A DNA stretch of 7,848 bases from a bacterium UBP3_UBA3054 (GTDB lineage: Bacteria > Auribacterota > UBA3054). Where the stretch lies: the NCBI GenBank assembly GCA_002366995.1, contig DFCM01000105.1:1-7848 (forward strand). Direction: 5' to 3'. A program made the position numbers and the translations under genes. A model generated the notes under the pieces. That model ran no database searches, had not been told where the DNA came from, and saw nothing but the letters and a program-made list of their open reading frames with translations. Shown here in pieces: positions 1 through 6,714 of the stretch (the first letter of the stretch is position 1; each line of letters opens with the position of its first letter).

Positions 1-45
1 CTGTTTGTTGTGACATAGCCTAAAACTAATTCAACCATTCGCAAT

Positions 46-909
46 ATGAAAAACGAGATAATTATTTACCAACCCGATGAAACAATAAAACTTGATGTTC
101 GTTTAGAAAACGAGACAGTCTGGCTTACACAGGAACAGATGGTGACCTTATTTGGAAGAGACCAATCAGTTATTGCCAGACATATTGGTAACATTTTTAA
201 AGAAGGGGAACTAGACAGAAATTCAGTTTATGCAAAATTTGCATATACTGCCGCTGATCAGAAAACATATAACGTCGCTTTTTACAATCTGGATGTAGTT
301 ATATCTGTGGGCTATCGTGTCAAATCGATTCAAGGAACAAGGTTTAGGCAATGGGCTACCAAAGTTCTTAAAGATTTTCTTCTAAAAGGATACTCCTTAA
401 ATCATAGATTTGATCTGCTTGAAAATAAGATTGAAAAGAAATTTAATGAACAAGATTTCAGAATTAAAAACTTGGAAAACAAAATGGAGTTCTTTATCAA
501 CGCTTCGCTTCCTCCGTGGCAGGGAGTTTTTTATGATGGGCAGGTCTTTGACGCCGATGTCTTTTTGACCAAACATATTCTGTCAGCTAAAAAGTCTATT
601 CTCCTTATAGATAATTACGTTAATCTAACTGCTCTTGAAATGCTTGCTAAAAAAAGGAAAGGAGTGAGCCTTGAAATCGTAACTTCTAAACGCGGAAACG
701 AACTCGCTGCCAGCGATGTCAATAAATTTAATGAACAATACGGAAATTTGATTGTTAGGGAGAGTTCCAAATTTCACGACCGTTTCCTAATAATCGACGA
801 CAAAGAGCTCTTTCTTGTTGGTGCGTCAATAAAAGATCTAGGCAGGAAGTGTTTTGCTTTTACAAAACTTGATTCAAAAGAAATTCCTGGGCTGAAAAGA
901 AGAATATAA
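46..909 (+). CDS. RhuM-family protein with C-terminal HKD-like (PLD-like) domain
   Basis: Complete 287-aa protein. Residues about 5-118 match the virulence RhuM family (named after a Salmonella pathogenicity island gene of unknown role): it has the hallmark stretches around V25-W26-L27-T28-Q29, the phage-regulator-like helix region at 30-50, N-L-D-V-V-I-S-V-G-Y-R at 81-91 and F-R-x-W-A-T at 100-105. Residues about 122-150 are charged with heptad-like spacing, probably a coiled coil. Residues about 160-275 resemble a PLD-like fold: D-N-Y-V at 189-192, then H244-D-R246-x4-D251 and G-A-S-I-K-D-L-G at 259-266. Canonical HKD has Lys where this has Arg, and only one copy is present, so catalysis would need a dimer or may be lost. 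No signal peptide or membrane segment is seen. The ATG at 46 starts just before the conserved domain, and no Shine-Dalgarno is visible upstream. Its base composition is far more A+T-rich than the operon, suggesting acquisition by transfer. Molecular function is unknown; a mobile-element or defence role is only inference. Confidence 0.85.
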   Translation: MKNEIIIYQPDETIKLDVRLENETVWLTQEQMVTLFGRDQSVIARHIGNIFKEGELDRNSVYAKFAYTAADQKTYNVAFYNLDVVISVGYRVKSIQGTRFRQWATKVLKDFLLKGYSLNHRFDLLENKIEKKFNEQDFRIKNLENKMEFFINASLPPWQGVFYDGQVFDADVFLTKHILSAKKSILLIDNYVNLTALEMLAKKRKGVSLEIVTSKRGNELAASDVNKFNEQYGNLIVRESSKFHDRFLIIDDKELFLVGASIKDLGRKCFAFTKLDSKEIPGLKRRI

Positions 910-910
910 A

Positions 911-944
911 TAAAAAAGATTTGGCAACAGCTTGTTGCCAAATC
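911..944 (-). terminator. Rho-independent terminator of the aro operon
   Basis: A perfect inverted repeat pairs 918-929 with 933-944 (12 bp) around a 3-nt loop at 930-932. Read on the minus strand, the hairpin is followed at once by six U (complement of the A-run 912-917), the classic intrinsic terminator form, starting 7 nt past the aroA stop codon. On the plus strand the hairpin follows the RhuM-family stop by 8 nt but has no U-run after it (the next bases are mainly C, T and A), so termination of the plus-strand gene here would be weaker. Confidence 0.9.
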
Positions 945-951
945 TCCCTAC

Positions 952-2049
952 CTAATAAATTAAATGAAGAGCGAGGAATTCCTCGAAGAAGAAGGGGTAG
1001 GATTTGGCGCAGCAGGATGCGTCGTCGATGGTGATCGGGCTTTGAGAATTGGCAGCGGCGACGGCGGCGGACATGGCGAGGCGGTGGTCGCCGTAAGTTT
1101 TGATCGTGGTTTGATTGGGAGAGAAGGGAGTGCCTTGGCCCTGGATCGTGAAAGCGTCTTCGGCGACCTCATGTTTGACGTTGAGATTCTTGAGCAGGTC
1201 GGAAGTTGATCTCACGCGGTCGGATTCCTTGAGGCGCAGCCTTCTGATGCCGGTGATGGTGGTGGTTCCAGGTTTGCCGGCGAGGGCAACGGCCAGGGGC
1301 GGGAAGATGTCCGGGCACTGGGATACGTCGATCGTTCCGCCCTGCTTTTTCAGAAGCTCGGGAAGAGCGCGGTCGGGCTGGAGGGAGTCAACGTTTAAGC
1401 CGTTGATCTTGATCTCGCTTCCGAGATAGTTCATGGCGAGGAAAAAGGAGGCGCCTGACCAGTCGCGTTCGGGCTCGACGTTTACGGGTGCCGTATAAGT
1501 CTGATTCCCGGGAACGAGGAAGCCGCTTGGCGTTTCGGTTATGGCGATGCTGCTTTGCCTTAAGACCTGAAGCGTCATGTCAACGTAGCCTCTGGATTCC
1601 AAAGGCGTGGTGAAACGGATCTCGGAATCGCCCTTGAGAATGGGCAGAGCGAAAAGAAGGCCGGTGGCGAACTGGGAGGAAACGTTGCCTGGAAGCTCGT
1701 GGAGGCCGCATTTGAGTTCAGGGTAGTTGATACCAGGGCGCTCGGCTAAACGGCCCTTGGTGACGTACTGGGGGCGCTTTTTGAGGGCCGCGGCGATGGG
1801 TTTCAGGAAACGCAGGGTGGAGCCGGATTCACCGCAGTCGAGTATAGGCGTTTCTGTGTCTTCACGGAGAGCCAGGAGGCAGCGCTTGGTGGCCCGGATG
1901 TCTTCAGGATCGTCGGCGTTAACTTGGAGGCGGGTGTAATCGCCGCCAAGGAAGTCGGCGAAGAGCAGCCTGTGCAGATGGGACTTGGAGACGGGAGGAG
2001 TTATCTCCCCTCTTCTTTTGCCCGCGGTTATCCTGAAGAGTTCTGCCAT
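952..2049 (-). CDS. aroA: EPSP synthase (3-phosphoshikimate 1-carboxyvinyltransferase), compact form
   Basis: Cytoplasmic enzyme joining phosphoenolpyruvate to shikimate 3-phosphate to give EPSP, the sixth shikimate step. Visible motifs: S-K-S-H-L-H-R at 21-27 (substrate Lys22, Arg27); G-E-S-G-S-T-L-R at 73-80, equivalent to the G-N-A-G-T-A-M-R loop of E. coli (its Gly96 is kept as Gly76); E-R-P at 103-105; S-S-Q at 124-126; P-D at 246-247 (catalytic Asp); K-E-S-D-R at 274-278 (catalytic Glu275); G-D-H-R at 320-323; and A-K-S at 348-350 (Lys349). All expected catalytic residues are present. At 365 aa it is some 60 residues shorter than the usual 425-430. By eye the loss falls in three places (near residues 60-70, 107-121 and 239-246), each where a subdomain normally ends in a beta hairpin, rather than at an end. 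It is the last gene of the operon, 5 nt after the aroC stop, with no Shine-Dalgarno. The reading frame is intact, so it is not a pseudogene on this evidence. Confidence 0.95.
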   Translation of the reverse strand: MAELFRITAGKRRGEITPPVSKSHLHRLLFADFLGGDYTRLQVNADDPEDIRATKRCLLALREDTETPILDCGESGSTLRFLKPIAAALKKRPQYVTKGRLAERPGINYPELKCGLHELPGNVSSQFATGLLFALPILKGDSEIRFTTPLESRGYVDMTLQVLRQSSIAITETPSGFLVPGNQTYTAPVNVEPERDWSGASFFLAMNYLGSEIKINGLNVDSLQPDRALPELLKKQGGTIDVSQCPDIFPPLAVALAGKPGTTTITGIRRLRLKESDRVRSTSDLLKNLNVKHEVAEDAFTIQGQGTPFSPNQTTIKTYGDHRLAMSAAVAAANSQSPITIDDASCCAKSYPFFFEEFLALHLIY

Positions 2050-2057
2050 TAATTTTA
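2047..2057 (-). other. aroC/aroA stop-start junction without Shine-Dalgarno
   Basis: On the minus strand the aroC stop and aroA start read TAAAATTAATG, with 5 nt between the codons. The bases before it, the end of aroC, hold no GGAG-like sequence. Initiation here probably depends on translational coupling and low local structure. The aroDE/aroC junction is nearly the same. Confidence 0.5.
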
Positions 2058-3080
2058 TTTCGCGTCGAGAAGAAGGTCGAGGGCTGTAAGGGCGGCGATG
2101 GCTTCCACCACAGGAAGCGCCCTGGGAACGATGCAGGCGTCGTGGCGCCCTTTTATCTCAAGTGAGGTGTCCTTCTTGCCGTCGAGGTCGACGGTCTGCT
2201 GCTCTTTGGCGATGGAAGGCGTGGGCTTGATGGCGACTCTGAAGGTAACGGGCATGCCGTTGGTGATGCCGCCTAATATTCCGCCCGCGTTGTTGGTCTT
2301 GGTAACGGGCCGGCCGTTTTGGTAAGTGAAAGCGTCGTTGTTTTGCGAGCCCATAAGCTTGGTGCCAGAGAAGCCGCTGCCGAATTCAATGCCTTTGACG
2401 GCCGGGATGCCGAAAATTGCCTGGCTAAGCTTGTTCTCCACGCCGTCGAAGATGGGAGATCCAAGACCCATGGGAAGGCCTGTTATGGCGCACTCGATAA
2501 TGCCGCCGACGCTGTCCCCTGCTTTTTGGGCTTCCTCGATTATTTTTTTTGCTTCCTCGTCGAGACCGAATTCGTCTCTTGGATCTTTGAGCACGTGTTC
2601 CAAAATGGAACATATGCTGGCTTCGACTGTGACGCCTTGGGATTCCAGGTACTGCTTGGCCAGGGCGCCGGCGAAACACATGGGCGCGGTGAGTCTGCCG
2701 GAGGCGTGGCCGCCGCCGCGATAGTCGTTGGCGCCATTCGTCTTGGCGTTCCAGGTAAGGTCCGCGTGTCCGGGGCGGGGGCAGACGTTGAGGTTGGCGT
2801 AGTCCTGGGATTGGGTGTTATTGTTCCTTATGACCGCGGCGATGGGCGTGCCGCAGGTCTTGCCTTCGAAGAGGCCACTAAGAACTTCCGGGAGGTCCTC
2901 CTCGCGGCGGGCGGTGGCGCCGGCCTGTCCCCGGGAAGCTCTTCTTTGCATGAAGGCTTTTAGTTTGTCCATGTCGGGGGCGAAGCCCGCAGGGAAGCCC
3001 GTGAGGACGCAGCCGATGGCCGGGCCGTGGGATTCGCCGAAGATGGTGACCTTGATGTTTTTGCCGAAAGAGGAAGACAT
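2055..3080 (-). CDS. aroC: Chorismate synthase
   Basis: Converts EPSP to chorismate by trans-1,4 elimination of phosphate with reduced FMN as cofactor; last common step of the pathway, cytoplasmic. At 341 aa it is slightly below the usual 350-390. The three family signatures are visible: G-E-S-H-G at 15-19 with catalytic His18; the region 121-132, here R-G-G-G-H-A-S-G-R-L-T-A, the G-R-L-T variant I associate with clostridial-type enzymes rather than the S-A-R-E-T form of E. coli; and G-R-H-D-A-C-I-V-P-R at 311-320 with Asp314. The second catalytic His is H105 in R-P-G-H-A-D (102-107), and the FMN-site N-x-x-G-G-x-x-G-G loop lies at about 264-271. It starts 4 nt after the aroDE stop. No flavin reductase domain is fused to it, so reduced FMN must be supplied by another enzyme. 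Confidence 0.97.
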   Translation of the reverse strand: MSSSFGKNIKVTIFGESHGPAIGCVLTGFPAGFAPDMDKLKAFMQRRASRGQAGATARREEDLPEVLSGLFEGKTCGTPIAAVIRNNNTQSQDYANLNVCPRPGHADLTWNAKTNGANDYRGGGHASGRLTAPMCFAGALAKQYLESQGVTVEASICSILEHVLKDPRDEFGLDEEAKKIIEEAQKAGDSVGGIIECAITGLPMGLGSPIFDGVENKLSQAIFGIPAVKGIEFGSGFSGTKLMGSQNNDAFTYQNGRPVTKTNNAGGILGGITNGMPVTFRVAIKPTPSIAKEQQTVDLDGKKDTSLEIKGRHDACIVPRALPVVEAIAALTALDLLLDAK

Positions 3081-3087
3081 AATTTTA
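3078..3087 (-). other. aroDE/aroC stop-start junction without Shine-Dalgarno
   Basis: On the minus strand the aroDE stop and aroC start read TAAAATTATG, 4 nt between codons. It differs from the aroC/aroA junction by one A. No purine-rich Shine-Dalgarno lies upstream; the preceding bases are C-, A- and T-rich. Confidence 0.5.
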
Positions 3088-4533
3088 GTTGGTGTGGAAG
3101 AATAATTGATGCTGAAGCTTGGCCTGTTCTATGAGCATGGATAGGCCGTTGGAAGCAAGGCAGCCCTTGGCCTGGGCTCTTTGCATTATGGGCGTCGCTT
3201 CAGGCTTGTAGATTATATCGTAAAGGACCTCGCGGCCCTGGAATTCGTACTGCGGGATGGGATCCATTCCTTCCGTGGCTGAACCTTGCAGGCCCACGGA
3301 AGTGCACTGCACGATGATATCGGGCTTGAAGTCGGAGGTGAGATCCGTTAGGAGCGCGGAAGCGAAACCGAATTTGTCCGCGACTGCTTTGGCCTTGGCG
3401 AGGTCGCGGGCGAATACGGTGGTCTCCGCTCCTTCCTTGAAGAGGGCGTAGGCTATCGCCTTGGCCGCTCCGCCGGAACCGAGGACGGCGGCGCGCAAGC
3501 CCTTGAGAGAGTCTTTTTGCGTTAAGGTCTTCAGGGCTTTGGCGAAACCAGGAGCGTCGGTGCTGTGGCCTATCTTTTTTCCATCCTTGAAGACCACCGT
3601 GTTGGCGGCGCCGATCTGTTGGACGGCTTCGCTGGTCTCGTCGAGATGGGCGAGCAGCGCTTCCTTGTGGGGAATGGTGACCGCCAGGCCTTTCATGTTT
3701 AGGGTCTTGGCGAGCTTGAGAGCGTCCTCAATTTTTTCCGCGGGCATGGGAAGCATGAGGGCGTTCAGATTCTCCTCCTCGTAAAACTTCCTGTGGACTT
3801 CCGGGCTGGAGGTGACGGCAAGGGGCCAGCCGGTCACGCCGCAGAGGGCGGTCTTGTCGGAGATGTTTTTGAAGTCGTAGGTCTGCTGGAGGCTTATGGG
3901 ATCGATGTGGCCAAGATTCGCTGTGTTGGCGCTGAGCTTTTTGGGGGAAGTGAAAGTAAGGAACGAGCCGAGGCGCTGGGCGAGAACCCTGGAGGGGAAG
4001 CCCACGCCGCCCATGGCGCAGATGATCCTGTCGCGTTTGGGCATTTTTTTTACTTTGGCGAAAAGCTCCGCCATGTCCGCGGCGCTTCTCGGCATGAAGG
4101 CGACCTTGGGGATCTCGTAGGGTGACCTTACCTGCTTGTCCATTTTCAAGATCACGTCCGGCGAAGTGGGCTCAAAATAGTGGGCGCTTCTGATGATCTT
4201 GACGCGGCTCAGTTCGGCAAGTATCTGCAGTTTGGGAGCGCGGAAATCAGTTTCCAGATCGACGTAAGCGTAATTGCCCATTTCTGAGAACAAGACCATT
4301 CTGTCGATGTCGTCGCCCTCGAAAAGCCCGCCGTCCCTTTTGCGGCGGATCGTGAGTATGCAGGGTTTCGAGACCAAGGTGGGAAACTCGCCTATGCGCG
4401 GCAATTCGGCGTCCCAAAGATAATCGGCCCTAAGCTCGATAAGGTCGATCCAAGGCTCGTTTTCCTTGGCGAGGTACACGGCTTCCATTATGGTGGAAGC
4501 GGTGATGGTGAGGCAAACTTTGGGAGCGGACAT
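3085..4533 (-). CDS. aroDE: Bifunctional type I 3-dehydroquinate dehydratase / shikimate 5-dehydrogenase
   Basis: A 482-aa fusion for steps three and four: dehydroquinate to dehydroshikimate, then NADPH-dependent reduction to shikimate. Residues about 1-222 are the type I dehydratase: E33-x-R35-A-D37 substrate motif, catalytic His118, Schiff-base Lys143 in P-K-V-A, and Arg182. The loop after G-S-F-L-T-F (189-194), usually carrying A-P-G-Q, here reads A-N-L-G-H (205-209), so the substrate-contacting Gln appears to be replaced by His209. Residues about 229-480 are the dehydrogenase: S-S-P at 242-244 for shikimate binding, V-T-I-P-H-K with catalytic Lys290, N311 in G-A-A-N-T-V, catalytic Asp326, the G-S-G-G-A-A Rossmann loop at 352-357, the A-R-D equivalent of the NADP motif N-R-T at 375-377, and Gln470. 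The usual N-T-D is S-T-D here. Such AroD-AroE fusions are known in chlamydiae and plants. The start is 4 nt after the aroKB stop, and no Shine-Dalgarno is seen. Confidence 0.96.
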   Translation of the reverse strand: MSAPKVCLTITASTIMEAVYLAKENEPWIDLIELRADYLWDAELPRIGEFPTLVSKPCILTIRRKRDGGLFEGDDIDRMVLFSEMGNYAYVDLETDFRAPKLQILAELSRVKIIRSAHYFEPTSPDVILKMDKQVRSPYEIPKVAFMPRSAADMAELFAKVKKMPKRDRIICAMGGVGFPSRVLAQRLGSFLTFTSPKKLSANTANLGHIDPISLQQTYDFKNISDKTALCGVTGWPLAVTSSPEVHRKFYEEENLNALMLPMPAEKIEDALKLAKTLNMKGLAVTIPHKEALLAHLDETSEAVQQIGAANTVVFKDGKKIGHSTDAPGFAKALKTLTQKDSLKGLRAAVLGSGGAAKAIAYALFKEGAETTVFARDLAKAKAVADKFGFASALLTDLTSDFKPDIIVQCTSVGLQGSATEGMDPIPQYEFQGREVLYDIIYKPEATPIMQRAQAKGCLASNGLSMLIEQAKLQHQLFFHTN

Positions 4534-4537
4534 AGAG

Positions 4538-5920
4538 TTACTTCAGTTCGATGGGTACGGCGCGCACGTCTCCATTGGCGCAGGGAAGCGCGAAGGTGAC
4601 GGTTTTGCCCTGGTGCTTCTTATCTTTCAGCATGATGTCTTTCAAGCTGGCAAAAGTGACGTTTGGGGGAAGCTCGGTGGGAAGACCCGCGGCGGCGATG
4701 CGCTCTTTCAGTTCGTTTACGAATTCCGCTTTCGCAAGCCCGAGTTTTTGGGCGAGCTTCGCTTCCTCTATTATGCCTATGGCCACGGCCTGGCCGTGGG
4801 AGAATGAAAAGTTGGTGGCGATCTCCAAAGCGTGGCCTACGGTGTGGCCGCAGTTGAGGAGAAGGCGGAAGCCTTTCTGCTCGTAGGGATCCTTGGTGAC
4901 CAACTCGACTTTCACGGCCAGATTGTCCCCTATTTCCTGAGCGGAGGGAATGGCCTTGTAGTTGCCCGGGGCGAGGCCCTTGATGATCTCATGCTTGATC
5001 ATTTCCGCCCGGCCGTTCTTGAGTTCATTTTCCGGCAAGGTCTTAAGGTAAGCCGCATCTATGAGGACAAGCTTGGGGAAATGGAAGGCGCCGATTAAAT
5101 TCTTGCCGCAGGGCAGGTCGCAGCCGGTCTTGCCGCCGGTGGAGGCGTCCACCATGGAAAGCAGCGTGGTGGGAAAGTTGATCCAGTTGATTCCGCGCAT
5201 CCAGGTGGCGGCGGAAAAGCCCGTCAGGTCGCCGGTCACGCCGCCTCCGAAAGCGGCCAGGGTGTTCTTGCGGCCTAAGCCGTGGGAGAGGATGTGCTCC
5301 CAGATCTTTTCCACGGTGGCGAGAGTTTTGAATTGTTCCCCGGATGCGATCGTCTCTACGGTCGCGTTGGCGAGAGCGGCAGGGTTGGCCTTGGCGGCGT
5401 TTTCGTCAGCGATGACGAGGTCGGCGAAACCTTGGAGAGATCCAAGATCATCGCCAACCACCACCAGGGAATCCTTAAGAAAGAATTTCTGAGCGACGCG
5501 ACGCGGGAAGGTTGCGTAGTGGGCCTTGCGTTCCTCGGCTTTGTTGCCAAGGGGACGGACGCCGGGCTTGGCGGCTATGCGCTTTTCCAGTTCCTCCGTG
5601 CTCGGGGCTTCCAGACACCAAACGCGGCCTTCTTTTTCCGCCAGCTCGCGGTTGGCGTTGTCGAGAAGCGTGCCTCCGCCCAGGGCGATAACAGCGCCAT
5701 TGCTGTCAGGTCTCGAGACGAGCACTCTCAGAGTTTCGCTCTCGGCTTTGCGGAAGGCCGCTTCGCCGCCCGCCTCGAAGATCTTGGGAATGCTTTTGCC
5801 TTTGGCCTTGGCGATCTCGGCGTCCAGGTCAAAGAAGGGACGCCTTAAAGCCTCGGCTAGTTTTTTGCCCAGGGTAGTCTTGCCGCTGGCGGGAGGGCCG
5901 TAGAGGAAGAGAGTGTTCAT
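4538..5920 (-). CDS. aroKB: Bifunctional shikimate kinase / 3-dehydroquinate synthase
   Basis: A 460-aa fusion of two non-consecutive steps: dehydroquinate synthase (step two, NAD and divalent metal) and shikimate kinase (step five, ATP). Residues 1 to about 150 are the kinase: Walker A G-P-P-A-S-G-K-T at 8-15, D-L-D at 31-33, F56-R57-x-x-E60 for shikimate, G-G-G at 81-83, lid R-P at 122-123, and P-R-R-V-A at 139-143. Residues from about 151 are the synthase: D-E-N at 172-174, G-E-x-x-K at 194-198, G-G-G-V-T-G-D-L at 225-232, V-D-A-S-T-G-G-K at 257-264, G-K-N at 272-274, and predicted metal ligands Glu306, His359 (in G-H-T-V-G-H) and His375 (in S-H-G). The spacing of the two His matches the family. 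The kinase runs almost directly into the synthase, with the usual last kinase helices shortened and the synthase nearer 310 than 360 aa. AroKB fusions of this order are known, for example in Thermotoga. The start overlaps the tyrA stop as ATGA. Confidence 0.96.
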   Translation of the reverse strand: MNTLFLYGPPASGKTTLGKKLAEALRRPFFDLDAEIAKAKGKSIPKIFEAGGEAAFRKAESETLRVLVSRPDSNGAVIALGGGTLLDNANRELAEKEGRVWCLEAPSTEELEKRIAAKPGVRPLGNKAEERKAHYATFPRRVAQKFFLKDSLVVVGDDLGSLQGFADLVIADENAAKANPAALANATVETIASGEQFKTLATVEKIWEHILSHGLGRKNTLAAFGGGVTGDLTGFSAATWMRGINWINFPTTLLSMVDASTGGKTGCDLPCGKNLIGAFHFPKLVLIDAAYLKTLPENELKNGRAEMIKHEIIKGLAPGNYKAIPSAQEIGDNLAVKVELVTKDPYEQKGFRLLLNCGHTVGHALEIATNFSFSHGQAVAIGIIEEAKLAQKLGLAKAEFVNELKERIAAAGLPTELPPNVTFASLKDIMLKDKKHQGKTVTFALPCANGDVRAVPIELK

Positions 5921-6714
5921 TTCTTTTGCGAGGTGAGTTTTTCTTTCATTAGGGTTCCCTCCCGGAGCTGGGAACGCATAGCTTCTTCGTCTTCCTTTTC
6001 CAGGGCGGAGCGGAAGTTGTCGAGCCTTTTTATGAGGCGGTCAAGGACCGGAAGCAGTGCTTCCTTGTCCATTAGGAAAAGCTCCGTCCAAAGCTCGGGA
6101 TCCGGCGCGCCCACTCTGGTGAGGTCCCGGAAGCTGCCGCCGGAAAAGCCCTCGGACTTGAGGGCAAGCTCGTCCCTCAGGTAGGCGTTGGAAAGAATGT
6201 GGCAGAGCTGGCTGGTGTAGGCGATAACTTCGTCGTGCGCCTCCGGCGTGGTCAGGATGACCTTGGCGAAGCCCAGCGACTCGAAGAAAGGTCTTAGGCT
6301 TTCCGCCGCTTCATTCTCCTCCTTAGTTTGCGGGGTGAGGATCATGGAAGCGCCTTCGAAAAGCGCGGCGCTGGAATTCTCAAAACCGGAAACTTCCTTG
6401 CCGGCCATGGGGTGGCCGGGAAGGAAGGTCCAGTCCTTCTCCAGTTCCGATACCGCCTTGCAGAGGGCGGACTTCACGCCGCAGACGTCCAGGACAACGG
6501 CTCCCGGCTTGATCTTTTTGTTGTAAGTCTTAAGCCACTCGATGGCAAGACCCGGGTGCAGAGCGATGATCAGAAGATCGGCGTCCCCTACTTCCACGGG
6601 ATCATTCTTGTCAATGCCAGTAACGGCAAGGCCCTTTTCCCTGATGGCCTTGAAAAAGGATCCTCCGATAAGGCCGAGGCCCACGATGGCGATTTTTCGG
6701 TCAGATCTCGGCAT
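5917..6714 (-). CDS. tyrA: Prephenate (or arogenate) dehydrogenase, compact
   Basis: Oxidatively decarboxylates prephenate to 4-hydroxyphenylpyruvate in tyrosine synthesis, with NAD(P). At 265 aa it is a stand-alone dehydrogenase with no chorismate mutase and no ACT domain. The Rossmann loop G-L-G-L-I-G-G-S is at 12-19. Asp35 at the end of the second strand favours NAD over NADP (inference). H-P-M-A-G at 101-105 carries the catalytic His101; His172 sits in the helix T-S-Q-L-C-H; and F-R-D-L-T-R at 195-200 supplies the substrate-carboxylate Arg. Between Asp35 and the next core strand (D46-L-L-I-I) there are only about 10 residues, where relatives usually have 30 or more, so a helix and strand of the cofactor domain appear lost. 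The ATG lies inside the end of pheA (14-nt overlap) and immediately precedes the Rossmann strand; GGGAG sits 3 nt upstream. Sequence alone does not separate prephenate from arogenate specificity. Confidence 0.92.
   Translation of the reverse strand: MPRSDRKIAIVGLGLIGGSFFKAIREKGLAVTGIDKNDPVEVGDADLLIIALHPGLAIEWLKTYNKKIKPGAVVLDVCGVKSALCKAVSELEKDWTFLPGHPMAGKEVSGFENSSAALFEGASMILTPQTKEENEAAESLRPFFESLGFAKVILTTPEAHDEVIAYTSQLCHILSNAYLRDELALKSEGFSGGSFRDLTRVGAPDPELWTELFLMDKEALLPVLDRLIKRLDNFRSALEKEDEEAMRSQLREGTLMKEKLTSQKK

Noticed and set aside
4..34. Possible promoter upstream of the RhuM-family gene (TTTG at 4-7 and TAATTCAA at 27-34, or TTGTTG at 5-10)
   Set aside because: Matches to both the Bacteroidota-type and sigma-70 consensus are partial, and any A+T-rich stretch of this length offers such matches; only 45 bases are available.
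952..2049. aroA as a decaying pseudogene because of its short length
   Set aside because: The frame is open throughout, and all substrate and catalytic motifs are kept in order. The missing parts fall at structural hairpins, which fits a compact functional enzyme better.
2319..2963. Long open frame (214 codons) on the plus strand opposite aroC
   Set aside because: It lies wholly antisense to a clearly conserved chorismate synthase, and its translation is Gly/Ala/Val-rich without any family resemblance, as expected from G+C-rich complementary codons.
5282..5848. Open frame of 188 codons on the plus strand opposite aroKB
   Set aside because: It is antisense to the kinase and synthase domains, shows no recognisable motif, and has no separate promoter or ribosome site.
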